A stretch of DNA of 64,000 bases from Sporomusa silvacetica DSM 10669. Lineage in GTDB: Bacteria; Bacillota; Negativicutes; Sporomusales; Sporomusaceae. Location of the stretch: positions 49,272 to 113,271 of the forward strand of contig NZ_LSLK01000109.1 of NCBI RefSeq assembly GCF_002257705.1, given 5' to 3'. Shown one piece after another: positions 1 to 7,921 of the stretch (its first letter is position 1; every line of letters begins with the position of its first letter). The notes beneath the pieces are model-generated. The model saw only the letters and a list, made by a program, of their open reading frames with translations, was not told the origin of the DNA and did not search any database. The position numbers and the translations under genes were made by a program.

Positions 1-762
1 GAAGAAGGCGACTTAGGTCGCCTGGGTATTCCTAATCCGTGGGCGAAGGGGCGCTTGCCGATTCATTTGACGGCATTGCAGATTTTGATGGATCGTGTGG
101 GCACAGAAGTGCCTGTCACAACCAATGTGGCCGGGCCGTTTACCGTGGCGGCCAACTTAAGAGGGACTGAAACTTTTTTACGGGATTTGTACCAAACCCC
201 GGTGTTTGCTCATCGCTTGCTGCGCTATGCATTGGAAAGCACACTTGCTTATGTACAGGAGGCGGCAAAAATAGGAGTAAAAATTAATATTGCTGACCCC
301 ACAGCATCCACAAGTTTGATTAGTCCCCGGCATTTTTATGAATATGCATTTCCTTATCTAAGCGAACTGATCAGTCAGATCAAAAGACTTACCGGCAGCG
401 CTCCGTCGCTCCATATCTGCGGCAACACAAAAAAAATATGGCAGCACATGGCTGACACCGGAGCGGGGATATTGAGTCTGGATGATACGATTGATTTAGC
501 GGACGCGAAGGTTACGGTAGGCAATCGGACGGCGTTGTTGGGAAATGTTAAGCCCACGGCTACCATGTTTTTAGGAAAGCCGGCAGATGTGGTTCGAGAA
601 GCTAAGGAATGTCTGCGCAAAGCCTATGACAATCCCAAAGGTTATATTTTGGCACTTGGCTGCGGGCTGCCGATGAAAGCCCCGGTAGAAAATGTTCATG
701 CATTATTTCAGGCGGCCAGAAAATTTGGCCGGTATCCCGTTAACCCGGAAAGCTGGAATTAG
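1..762 (+). CDS. MtaA/CmuA-type (UroD superfamily) methyltransferase, 5' end outside window
   Basis: The frame is open from the first base, so the TTG at 55 is unlikely to be the real start; the N-terminus lies upstream. The product belongs to the uroporphyrinogen decarboxylase superfamily. Like corrinoid:thiol methyltransferases (MtaA, MtbA), it carries a zinc-thiolate site: the motif LHICGNT supplies His and Cys, and a later LGCGLP supplies a second Cys. That points to methyl transfer rather than haem synthesis. It closely resembles the second copy at 2314-3384. The substrate is not visible; the sulfur-linked neighbourhood suggests a methylated thiol or sulfide (inference). Confidence 0.85.
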   Translation, partial: EEGDLGRLGIPNPWAKGRLPIHLTALQILMDRVGTEVPVTTNVAGPFTVAANLRGTETFLRDLYQTPVFAHRLLRYALESTLAYVQEAAKIGVKINIADPTASTSLISPRHFYEYAFPYLSELISQIKRLTGSAPSLHICGNTKKIWQHMADTGAGILSLDDTIDLADAKVTVGNRTALLGNVKPTATMFLGKPADVVREAKECLRKAYDNPKGYILALGCGLPMKAPVENVHALFQAARKFGRYPVNPESWN

Positions 763-777
763 AATAGGAGCAATGTC

Positions 778-1191
778 CTATTCCGCCGCTGTTACGAAGC
801 TGCGCCATTCGCTCCAGGTATTGCCGCAACCCACGCGATAAAAATAGCTGGTTCCCGGTTTTAGTCTAGTAATCGTTGACGAATACATTTGAATGGGTCC
901 GGCAGGAGTCGAACGTTTTGTCGGTTCGGCTGTGATTGTTTTGACATCATAGGGAGTGGGATGCTTGCTGGTGATTTCTGCATATTGCACATGGCAGTAT
1001 TCTGTATCGCAATCCATTCGCCAAGTAATGGTCAGGCTAGTCTGCGGATTATTCGTACATGTTATTTTGATTTGCTCAGGATAGGCAGTAGCTAAGGTTA
1101 TATCGGAGAAAAAAGGGACACCGGGCAGGCCGGACAGGCTGGCGACTAAGGTTATGATCAGGGCAACGTGTTTATACTTTAAACCAAACAT
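778..1191 (-). CDS. Exported lone purple-acid-phosphatase N-terminal (FnIII-like) domain
   Basis: About 137 residues from the ATG at 1191, which has an AAAAGGAG site about 12 bases upstream; the in-frame GTG at 1203 overlaps that site and is less likely. A signal peptide (hydrophobic run after a Lys) is followed by a domain with the pattern of the fibronectin-like N-terminal domain of purple acid phosphatases (TITWRMD early, YFYRVGCG late). The metallophosphoesterase catalytic domain that normally follows is absent, because a stop comes directly after the domain. It is either a stand-alone secreted domain or a truncated gene. It lies convergent to the methyltransferase gene before it. Confidence 0.6.
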   Translation of the reverse strand: MFGLKYKHVALIITLVASLSGLPGVPFFSDITLATAYPEQIKITCTNNPQTSLTITWRMDCDTEYCHVQYAEITSKHPTPYDVKTITAEPTKRSTPAGPIQMYSSTITRLKPGTSYFYRVGCGNTWSEWRSFVTAAE

Positions 1192-1341
1192 AGTGATTGC
1201 CACTCCTTTTTAAAAAAGTCGGTTGTCATACTATTCTTATTGTATAAAAGTGTCATGAGTAAAGAAAACGCAAAATAGATGCTTTTGTGTATATCTATCT
1301 CGTGGAGGAAGTGGTCAGCTAGATATATGAGGAAAGAAACC

Positions 1342-2112
1342 GTGAAAACTGGCATAAAATATATTGGTGATCAATTTATAAATAGCTTAGGTATTATTAT
1401 GTTATTGCTGGTGTGGGAATTTGCACCACGATATGGGTTAGTGGATAGACAGTTTTTTCCTCCTTTTTCCCAGGTCCTATTGTATCTTGGCAAGCTTGCC
1501 GCGAGTGGCGTTTTGTTCATCCATATAGCGGCAAGTTTGCAAAGAATTTTTCTCGGATTAGTACTGGCTGCAATTATTGCAGTACCTGCTGGTATTATTT
1601 TAGGAGGCGTTTTTCCTGCTTTATCCCGGAACTTAATGCGACTATTCCGTCTGCTTGAGCAAGTAAATGCTTTGCCGTTATCTTTAATTTTTATTTTATT
1701 TTTTGGGATTGGTGAGCTTGTTAAAGTCTTCATTATCTTTTGGTCAACTATCTGGCCAATTCTTTTTACAACAATTGCCGGTGTTCGGCACGTGGACCCA
1801 CTCTATATTAACATGGCCCGTTCTCTTGGCGCCAATAGGCTGGAGATTTTTAGCAAAGTAATTTTACCGGCGGCAGCACCGGCCATTTTTACCGGTATAC
1901 GATCTGGTGCAACCTATGCTTTTTTTATTCTCATTGCTGCTGAATCCATGGGTGCCTATTATGGTGTGGGACGCTTGATTCGCAGCTCGACCTTTGGCGC
2001 AGTTATCGTTATTGCTTTACTGGGAATGAGTTTGAACTACTTACTGCATTCTATTGAAAATAGTTTTTTAGATTGGAAGAAAAATCTTCGCGACAATGAT
2101 AGCGTAACCTAA
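1342..2112 (+). CDS. ABC transporter permease, nitrate/sulfonate/taurine type
   Basis: A SsuC/TauC-like inner-membrane permease with about six hydrophobic segments and the EAA-loop region (MARSLGANRLEIF, then KVILPAAAPAIFTG) that docks the ATPase. I chose the GTG at 1342 because GAGGAAAG sits five bases upstream; ATGs at 1327 and 1279 are in frame but poorly spaced. No ATPase or binding protein is adjacent. Two related permeases lie on the other strand at 3451-5271. The substrate is probably a small organosulfur or similar anion, by family and context only. Confidence 0.85.
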   Translation: MKTGIKYIGDQFINSLGIIMLLLVWEFAPRYGLVDRQFFPPFSQVLLYLGKLAASGVLFIHIAASLQRIFLGLVLAAIIAVPAGIILGGVFPALSRNLMRLFRLLEQVNALPLSLIFILFFGIGELVKVFIIFWSTIWPILFTTIAGVRHVDPLYINMARSLGANRLEIFSKVILPAAAPAIFTGIRSGATYAFFILIAAESMGAYYGVGRLIRSSTFGAVIVIALLGMSLNYLLHSIENSFLDWKKNLRDNDSVT

Positions 2113-2204
2113 ACTGTACATGCTAAAAACGGGAAGCCGGATTCCTTGTTGTGAATCCAGCTTCTTGTTTTGTTTGTACAACAAAGAAAAAACCCGATAT
2201 TTCT

Positions 2205-2300
2205 TATCCAGATGGAAAGTATAACTTTCCCTGGATTGAACGACTAAGGCTTCTGCCGACGTCCTAAAGGACTTGGCAGAAGCCAAGTCTTTTCTTATAG
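2205..2300. repeat. Intergenic palindromic repeat, copy 1
   Basis: Non-coding block with two nested inverted repeats: AGAAAGT-type arms around 2215-2232, and a core containing CGACTAAGGCTTCTGCCG, then CCTAAAGG, then AAGCCAAGTCTT. The same core recurs twice near 53.4-53.7 kb. It sits between convergent gene ends, as expected for a REP/MITE-like dispersed repeat. Confidence 0.7.
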
Positions 2301-2313
2301 TGTTGCTTTTTTC

Positions 2314-3384
2314 TTAAAATAGTTCAGGATTAAGGGGATATTGCCCATACTTGCGTACCGCGCCTACAAGCGCATGAATATTCTCCGGCGGTGTATCAAT
2401 CGGCAAGCCGCAGCCGAGTTGTACAATATACCCTTTCGGATTATCAAAAGCCTGCCGCAGTCCTTGTTTTACGTCTGCCACCACATCTTCCGGTTTTCCT
2501 TGATACATGGCTTCGGACGGGCGTATATTCCCGGCAATAATGACCCGATCTCCTACCGCCCGCTTTACTTCAGACAAATCAATTTTGTCTTCAATACTCA
2601 ATGCGCCGGCGCCGGTATCAGCCATAGCCTGCCAGATCTTTTTTGTATTGCCGCAGATATGTAGTGTTGGCGAAGAGCCGCCAGCTGCTTTGATGGCGTC
2701 AATCAGTTTTTTGGCATACGGGAAAGCGTATTCCCGGTAATGCGTGGCGCTAATTAAACTGCCTGAAGCAACCGGATCTGAGATGCTAACTGCTACTCCT
2801 AGGTTAAGGGCCTTCTTTATTACGGCTATCGTATTATCGAGGGCAAATTGGAGAAGGCGGTGGACAAGTTCAGGTTGGGAATATAGGTCACGCATAAATA
2901 GTTCCACTCCCCGCAAGGTTGCTGCCGTACTGAAAGGAGCCCGAACTCCGATTGAGACAGGGACTTCATTCCCAAGCTCATCGAGCAGTATCTCAGCAGC
3001 CCGGAAAATCAGTAGTAAATGTTCATTTTTTTCCGCATTTAACGGCTGCAGGTGGTGAAGATCAGAATATTTTTTTACAAGCTGTCCAGCTATGTAGGGC
3101 GAACTTTGCTGCGGATACTCAACATGTCCGCCCATAGCGTGAACAATACCGAGAATTGCTGATACGCCCACGAAATCGTGTCCGTAGGTTTTGTAGGCCG
3201 CAATTTGGGCTTCGGCCATTTTTTCTGCCGACAGATGATATTCCGCAACGGTGATCCCGGTTACTCTGGCGGCATGCGCTGATAAAGAGGGATTGCAGGG
3301 TACCCGGTCATAGGGTTTGCCTTCCTGTAATGCCGCTATTCTTTCTTTGGGAGTCATTTCATTTTTAAATTTAGTAGTACTCAC
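2314..3384 (-). CDS. MtaA/CmuA-type (UroD superfamily) methyltransferase
   Basis: Full-length 356-residue paralogue of the truncated gene at the window start, with a GTG start and GGAGAC about ten bases upstream. The probable zinc ligands are His242 and Cys244 (LHICGNT) and Cys325 (QLGCGLP), the pattern of corrinoid-dependent methyltransferases that move a methyl group to a thiol. It is the last gene of a minus-strand operon after two ABC permeases (5271 to 3451), and that operon is preceded by a leader-RNA element at 5291-5358. Coupled uptake and demethylation of a methylated compound is a reasonable inference; the substrate is unknown. Confidence 0.85.
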   Translation of the reverse strand: MSTTKFKNEMTPKERIAALQEGKPYDRVPCNPSLSAHAARVTGITVAEYHLSAEKMAEAQIAAYKTYGHDFVGVSAILGIVHAMGGHVEYPQQSSPYIAGQLVKKYSDLHHLQPLNAEKNEHLLLIFRAAEILLDELGNEVPVSIGVRAPFSTAATLRGVELFMRDLYSQPELVHRLLQFALDNTIAVIKKALNLGVAVSISDPVASGSLISATHYREYAFPYAKKLIDAIKAAGGSSPTLHICGNTKKIWQAMADTGAGALSIEDKIDLSEVKRAVGDRVIIAGNIRPSEAMYQGKPEDVVADVKQGLRQAFDNPKGYIVQLGCGLPIDTPPENIHALVGAVRKYGQYPLNPELF

Positions 3385-3450
3385 TTTTTATGAAGTCTCC
3401 TTTACTGGTCGTTTTTTCCTTAGTTCAATCTCTGCTAACTGTTGTGACTG

Positions 3451-4212
3451 TTAGCAAGGTTCACTCCATACTATAATTTTCTTTTCCAGATATTTTACAA
3501 TGGAATCAATAGTAATGCTTAATACGGCAATAACCACAGCACCGGAGAAGATCCACTCAATATTGTAGTTCTCCTGGCTGTTTATAAGAAACCACCCCAA
3601 ACCTGAACTTGATCCCATCATTTCGGCAGCAATGAGCAGAAAAAAAGAATATCCCGCACTCAAACGCAAACCAGTGAAAATGGATGGTCCTGCTGCCGGC
3701 AGTACGACCTTGTAAAACAGTGACCAACGCGTCAGGCCAAACGATCGGGCCGCTTTCAACAGGTCAGCGTCTACATGACGGATTCCAGCAGCCGTATTGA
3801 ATAAAACCGGCCAAATACAAATCCACGCAATAATCGCAAGCTTAGCTGCTTCGCCAATTCCCAGAAATAATATAATCACATGAAATAAAATATAGGGATT
3901 GGCCTGCGCCGCTATGTCAAACATGGGCTCTAATGCAGTTTCTAGCTTGCGGAACCAGCCACCCATGACAAAACCTAAGGGAATACCAATTGCCACCGCA
4001 ATCGCAAGCCCTCCTATGGATCGCTGCAAACTAATTGCAATATGAGGAACAAGCGCCCCGGAAATGAGCAGCTTGGCAATGGCTAGCAGCACAGTAGAAA
4101 AAGCAGGTATAAACATGGTATTGACCAGCCCGAACCGGGCTGATAGTTCCCACACCAAAATAAAAGTGACAATGGCAATCGTATTTGTAAACACCGTTTT
4201 CAATGCTTGCAT
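3451..4212 (-). CDS. ABC transporter permease, sulfonate/taurine type
   Basis: 253 residues, SsuC/TauC family, with several membrane spans and the EAA loop AARSFGLTRWSLFYK near residue 150. It starts at an ATG with AGGAGG nearby. It follows the permease ending at 4240 by 27 bases, so the two probably form one heterodimeric transmembrane pair. The operon encodes neither ATPase nor substrate-binding protein, so those must be borrowed from another locus. Confidence 0.85.
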   Translation of the reverse strand: MQALKTVFTNTIAIVTFILVWELSARFGLVNTMFIPAFSTVLLAIAKLLISGALVPHIAISLQRSIGGLAIAVAIGIPLGFVMGGWFRKLETALEPMFDIAAQANPYILFHVIILFLGIGEAAKLAIIAWICIWPVLFNTAAGIRHVDADLLKAARSFGLTRWSLFYKVVLPAAGPSIFTGLRLSAGYSFFLLIAAEMMGSSSGLGWFLINSQENYNIEWIFSGAVVIAVLSITIDSIVKYLEKKIIVWSEPC

Positions 4213-4239
4213 GTAATCCGCCCTCCTATTGAGTCCGCG

Positions 4240-5271
4240 CTAATCACCGATAATGTAATTCAATGTGTCGTTTTCTTCCTTTTCAGTACATCCTGGTAGA
4301 TGCTGTTTCATAGTATGTTTTTCGTGATTGATCTGAGGAGAAGTAGTTTCAATAAAGCGTTCTTTATTTAAGCGGTTCACTTCGTGTCCGCCGGCAGCAA
4401 TAATAAAAGCAAACAATAGTACTACAATGGATACATAGTATTCGTTGAACAACCTCGACCACTTTCCTTTTACATTGACAGGCGAAGCGGCATCAAAGAT
4501 TCCCACGGTTTCTTTCCAGAAAAAACTGGTTTTTTCGATATGTAAAATGACTTTGTTAATAAAAATTCCCAATAAAATTATAAATGCGCCACCAGCATAC
4601 ATCCGCGGCACTTGAGAAAGCATTGCGGACGCATGCACCAGCCAGCCCAATCCGGCCTTTGCGCCTAGCATTTCGGCGGCCACAAGCATAAAAACCGCCA
4701 TTTGTACGCTAATGCGTATGCCGGTAACAATCGTGGGCAAAGCGCCTGGCAATAGAATATCGCGCATTAAAACAAAATTAGAAACGTTCATCGACCGGGC
4801 TGTTTTAATCAACAACGGATCAACAGTGCGAATGCCTGTAATAGTATGAAACAAAATCGGCCATAATGAGACCAAAGCAATAATCATTAACTTCATGGCT
4901 TCACCAATTCCAAAAAACAACATAAACATGGGAGCCAGTGAAAAAGGATTGACATTGCTTAAAAGTCGGAATAAAGGATCCAAATATTTGAGCACTCCCG
5001 GAAACCATCCTGTCAAAATAGCGCCTGTGGGTACTGCAACTAACAAAGCTAGCAGCAGGCCCAGTGACGCTCGCCACAAACTCACAATCAGTTGCGGATA
5101 CAGCAGGCCTTGCTCCCAAAGCTTATACCCGGCTGCTATTACCGCCGATAAAGGCGGTAAAAACTGCGCATCAGCCCAACCTACCCGCGGCGCGATTTCC
5201 CATAAAAGCAGGAACAGAAACAGTCCTGAACCCCTTAATGCTACATTGCCTGCTGTGGTTAACAGTCTCAT
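4240..5271 (-). CDS. ABC transporter permease with C-terminal extension
   Basis: SsuC/TauC-type permease of 343 residues, about 80 longer than its siblings. Residues 1-255 hold the normal spans and the EAA loop (TARSMNVSNFVLM). The extra tail has one more hydrophobic segment (about 275-295) and a charged, His-rich end. The ATG at 5271 has a strong GGGGGGAA site. It is the first gene of the minus-strand operon controlled by the leader element at 5291-5358. The tail looks unlike the family and may come from fusion with lost downstream sequence. Confidence 0.82.
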   Translation of the reverse strand: MRLLTTAGNVALRGSGLFLFLLLWEIAPRVGWADAQFLPPLSAVIAAGYKLWEQGLLYPQLIVSLWRASLGLLLALLVAVPTGAILTGWFPGVLKYLDPLFRLLSNVNPFSLAPMFMLFFGIGEAMKLMIIALVSLWPILFHTITGIRTVDPLLIKTARSMNVSNFVLMRDILLPGALPTIVTGIRISVQMAVFMLVAAEMLGAKAGLGWLVHASAMLSQVPRMYAGGAFIILLGIFINKVILHIEKTSFFWKETVGIFDAASPVNVKGKWSRLFNEYYVSIVVLLFAFIIAAGGHEVNRLNKERFIETTSPQINHEKHTMKQHLPGCTEKEENDTLNYIIGD

Positions 5272-5290
5272 AATTTCCCCCCTTATAAAC

Positions 5291-5358
5291 TAAAAAAAAA
5301 CAAGGCCAAAGAAGCTGCTTAAACAACTTCTTTGGCCTTCAGTTCATTTTGATCAGCC
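5291..5358 (-). promoter_or_regulatory. Leader-RNA switch element E1 (P0-P1-terminator)
   Basis: Read on the minus strand: GGCT, GA, P1 arms TCA/TGA, A, GGCC, then a terminator stem (GGCCAAAGAAG type) and a T-run. GGCT can pair with GGCC (P0), which would compete with the terminator. It precedes the operon permease-permease-methyltransferase (5271-2314). A sigma-A promoter lies upstream at 5393-5420. Confidence 0.8.
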
Positions 5359-5392
5359 ACCATACAACTGGTGATTTTTAACTTTAAAATAA

Positions 5393-5420
5393 ATTATAGC
5401 ATGGTTTGCGGAATAGTCAA
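5393..5420 (-). promoter_or_regulatory. Sigma-A promoter for element E1
   Basis: On the minus strand, TTGACT and TATAAT are separated by 16 bases. Transcription would begin shortly upstream of leader element E1. Confidence 0.65.
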
Positions 5421-5505
5421 GGTTTTTTATAGGCAACTTCTTTCTTCTCATTTCCTGTTTTTAATTTAGTGGATTTTCATGATCTGATCGTTTAATTATA
5501 GGTTC

Positions 5506-5534
5506 TTGACATAATTTACCTGAGGATCTAAAAT
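5506..5534 (+). promoter_or_regulatory. Sigma-A promoter for element E2
   Basis: TTGACA at 5506 and TAAAAT at 5529 with a 17-base spacer. Leader element E2 begins 23 bases further on. Confidence 0.7.
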
Positions 5535-5556
5535 AAAGAAAAATAATAAGTTTGGC

Positions 5557-5620
5557 GTTGACTGGAAATAATCCAGAGGCAGATTTTCCTTTTGGATAAT
5601 ATCTGCCTCTACTTTTATTT
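5557..5620 (+). promoter_or_regulatory. Leader-RNA switch element E2
   Basis: GTT (5557), GA, P1 CTGGA/TCCAG (5562-5566 with 5572-5576), A, GGC (5578-5580), then a terminator GGCAGAT/ATCTGCC and T-rich tail. The P1 sequence differs completely from the TCAG/CTGA copies but still pairs. It controls the flavoprotein gene at 5654. Confidence 0.8.
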
Positions 5621-5653
5621 AAATCTTTAATCAAATTCAAAGGAGTGATTATT

Positions 5654-6220
5654 TTGAAATTGGTTGCATTAATAGGTAGCCCAAGAAAAGGCGGAAATAC
5701 CGATACTCTGTTGCAACAGGTGGCTGAGGGCTATAAGGCGCAGGGTGGCGAAATCCAAACCTTTTATTTAAATGAGCTTAACCTGCGCGGTTGTCAGGGA
5801 TGTTATGCATGTAAGAAAACTGGTCAATGTGCTGTCAAGGACGATACCACCGAAATTTATAAGGCTATTAATGGTGCTGACGCTGTAGTCATTGGCTCAC
5901 CGGTTTATTTCGGGAGGTTTACGGCGCAACTTGGTCTGGTTTTAGATCGCCTGTTTGCTTATCTGAAGCCGGATTTCAGCAGTAGCCTTGCTCCTGGTAA
6001 AAAGTATGGGTTAGTATTTGTTCAAAATCAGCCTGATCCCAAGCTTTATGCTGGTTGCATTGAGGCACTTGCCCAGGTACTTAGCCGTGTAGGTTTTGCA
6101 GCTGGCACCAAGCCATTAGTGGGAAGCGGGCTGGGAGCTGCAGACGCTGCTTCACAAAATGAACAGTATCTACAGAACGCCTATGCTTTGGGAAAAGAAT
6201 TGGCTACAGCAAATAAGTAA
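5654..6220 (+). CDS. Iron-sulfur flavoprotein / NADPH-dependent FMN reductase family
   Basis: About 188 residues with a flavodoxin-like fold. The N-terminal IGSPRKGGNTD is the FMN phosphate loop, and SPVYFG is the second FMN-contact region. Between them, GCQGCYACKKTGQC gives the compact C-x2-C-x2-C-x4-C motif that holds a 4Fe-4S cluster in Isf-type proteins. The chosen start is TTG 5654, eight bases after AAGGAG; the upstream GTG at 5645 overlaps that site. It is the only gene after leader element E2, so it belongs to the shared regulon. A role as electron carrier is known for the family; its partner is not visible. Confidence 0.85.
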   Translation: MKLVALIGSPRKGGNTDTLLQQVAEGYKAQGGEIQTFYLNELNLRGCQGCYACKKTGQCAVKDDTTEIYKAINGADAVVIGSPVYFGRFTAQLGLVLDRLFAYLKPDFSSSLAPGKKYGLVFVQNQPDPKLYAGCIEALAQVLSRVGFAAGTKPLVGSGLGAADAASQNEQYLQNAYALGKELATANK

Positions 6221-6284
6221 TCAATTTCACCTTGTTCTGACGGAATTTGAAATTATGAAGTAGAATTATGGATTATATCAGTGA

Positions 6285-6338
6285 GTTGACCGGTAAATAA
6301 GCTGGAGACGAATAATGTCGTCAGCTTATTTATTTTTC
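6285..6338 (+). promoter_or_regulatory. Leader-RNA switch element E3 (no intact gene downstream)
   Basis: GTT, GA, P1 CCGG/CTGG (6290-6293 with 6302-6305), A, GAC. Here the usual GGC is GAC and the partner is GTT, so P0 is kept. The terminator TAAGCTG..CAGCTTA (about 6298-6328) uses the 3' P1 arm and ends in TTTATTTTT. No intact gene follows before element E4. Confidence 0.65.
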
Positions 6339-6752
6339 TGTGGAGGCTCCTTCAGGGAAAAAAGAGAGAAGATATAAAATTTCCTTTGAATTGCTGGCAC
6401 TATGAAAAAGTTTAAGAACAGGAAAAGCCGTGTTGTTTACAGGAGATGAAATCTATATTGCGCAAACCTCGCAGGCCCTTGAGATGCCATATTACAGAAG
6501 GAGCAAAAAAAGATGGGAAGTGTTGATGGGAATTGAAAAAGTCAATAGTCGTGTGATTATAGTGAGCATTGTAAACAGGTCCACAGTTATTCGAAGGCAA
6601 TTAATAAGATAGAAATAGTCGCATTATTTGCAAGAACTGTGCAGGGCTGAGTACTTATTCCTATTACGGGGCGAAAAATGCTTTAGAAGAGCAGGTCTTA
6701 CAGAATGCACGTGTCGCAATTGAATTTGAATAAACCTATTGGTATGGTGTTT
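6339..6752 (+). other. Degenerate stretch between elements E3 and E4
   Basis: No credible full gene. A short frame at 6430-6612 has no recognisable domain or good ribosome site. A frame ending at 6733 reads, from about 6629, CKNCAGLSTYSYYGAKNALE and onward to a stop; its end (LEEQVLQNA) faintly resembles the C-terminus of the flavoprotein at 5654. I read the stretch as remains of a gene once controlled by E3, with low certainty. Confidence 0.3.
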
Positions 6753-6819
6753 GTGTTGACTGGATAACTGGAGACACAGAACTCTTGGTAGAGATCTGTG
6801 CCTCCAGTTATCGGTTTTT
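6753..6819 (+). promoter_or_regulatory. Leader-RNA switch element E4 (best-paired copy, orphan)
   Basis: GTGTT (6753-6757), GA, P1 CTGG/CTGG (6760-6763 with 6768-6771), A, GACAC (6773-6777). The outer helix here is five pairs, GTGTT with GACAC. The competing terminator ATAACTGGAG..CTCCAGTTAT (6764-6811) contains CACAGA/TCTGTG and ends in TTTTT. The next gene is on the opposite strand, so this copy has lost its target. Confidence 0.72.
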
Positions 6820-6867
6820 CTGATGGGATTTACGTTTTAGTCCAGAATTGGGAGACCGGGGTGTAAA

Positions 6868-7224
6868 CTAAACCCTATCGGCTTTCGTTTTACGTTCGTT
6901 ATAGCTTTTAACCCATTTAAGCACATCATCCAATATCGGTACAAAACCTTGTCCAATATCTGTTAATGAGTATTCGACTTTGGGGGGGATTTCCCTATAT
7001 ACTTCCCGATGCACGATTCCATCTCGTTCAAGTTCTCTTAACTGCTGTGTAAGAATTCCCTGTGAAATGGGTAGCATTTTCTGAAGCTCATTAAATCGTT
7101 TCGTTCCATCACTTAAACGCCATAAAATTACAAATTTCCATTTGCCTGCGACTAGCCTTTGGGCAACTGCCATGTTTGCAGCTGTTACAGGACAAATCCA
7201 GTTCTGGGATTGCGACTTTGACAT
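6868..7224 (-). CDS. HxlR-family transcriptional regulator
   Basis: About 118 residues with the HxlR winged-helix pattern: a CPV segment near the N-terminus, GKWKFVILWRLSDGTKRFNE, ISQGILTQQLRELERDGIV as the recognition helix, and a wing with EYSLTDIGQ. The ATG at 7224 is favoured over the TTG at 7245 because AAAGGGCGGG sits upstream. These regulators usually sense redox or small electrophiles through the N-terminal Cys and often control a divergent gene. The divergent neighbour is copZ at 7566, but that gene has its own leader element, so the target is uncertain. Confidence 0.88.
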   Translation of the reverse strand: MSKSQSQNWICPVTAANMAVAQRLVAGKWKFVILWRLSDGTKRFNELQKMLPISQGILTQQLRELERDGIVHREVYREIPPKVEYSLTDIGQGFVPILDDVLKWVKSYNERKTKADRV

Positions 7225-7442
7225 TACATACCCGCCCTTTTCCAATAGTACTCTTTTTATTAGTATATCATATAATTATGCGTACTTGTAAAAAACCATA
7301 TATTATTATAATATATGGTTACGAGTATGAATAGTTGTACTTGAGTTAACCAACTATCGATTATATATAGTATAAAGGAAGTTGCGTTGCGGGTGCAGTA
7401 TAGAGAAACTCCTCTAAGTGATTAAACTATTAAGAAACTCTT

Positions 7443-7505
7443 GGTTGATCAGATAAAAAACTGAAGGCCAGATTTATCTTTGGATAAATCTGGCCTTTAT
7501 TTTTT
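7443..7505 (+). promoter_or_regulatory. Leader-RNA switch element E5
   Basis: GGTT, GA, P1 TCAG/CTGA (7449-7452 with 7461-7464), A, GGCC (7466-7469), then terminator GGCCAGATTTATC..GATAAATCTGGCC and a T-run. It precedes copZ and the broken copA. Confidence 0.8.
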
Positions 7506-7565
7506 CAGACAAATGATTACTGTTGGAAATGCGGTAGAAAACCAACCTGAAAGGAGGTGAGTTTT

Positions 7566-7766
7566 ATGGCACAAACCATAGTAAAAGTAGAGGGAATGTC
7601 CTGCAACGGTTGTAGAGGTAAGGTAGAGAAAGCACTCCAGGGAATTCCGGGAGTTACGGATGTTTCTGTTGATTTGGGAACCAAAGAGGCAATTATTACC
7701 GGATTTGCTAGTCATGCCGAGTATGTCAAAGTGATAGAAGACCTCGGGTTTACTGTTATTGATTAA
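7566..7766 (+). CDS. copZ: CopZ-like heavy-metal-binding (HMA) protein
   Basis: A single 66-residue HMA domain with the metal site GMSCNGC near the N-terminus and the typical ending EDLGFTVID. The ATG at 7566 follows GGAGGTGA; an in-frame GTG at 7557 lies inside that site. CopZ proteins carry Cu(I) to CopA ATPases, and a copA remnant follows. Because copA is deleted here, CopZ would work alone or with a pump elsewhere. Confidence 0.85.
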   Translation: MAQTIVKVEGMSCNGCRGKVEKALQGIPGVTDVSVDLGTKEAIITGFASHAEYVKVIEDLGFTVID

Positions 7767-7921
7767 GTTGTAAGACGATTGCTTGGTATATACCGAACTG
7801 GGTGCCTTGGCGGCACTTGGTTCGATTACCGGCAAAACTAAAACATGGCATAGCTAGAGGAATATATTCTAAGCGGACTTTTTTAAAATTATTATGTTAT
7901 TGGATAAGAAAGGTGAAAATT

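Noticed and set aside
375..620. Opposite-strand ORFs within real genes
   Set aside because: They are shadow frames of well-supported genes, without starts or domains of their own; the same holds for most overlapping frames through the window.
1..762. UroD-superfamily genes as haem-pathway uroporphyrinogen decarboxylase (hemE)
   Set aside because: The zinc-type His-x-Cys and downstream Cys motif is that of MtaA/CmuA methyltransferases, and there are three copies next to transporters.
6430..6612. 60-residue ORF
   Set aside because: No ribosome site, no recognisable domain, and it lies in a degenerate gap.
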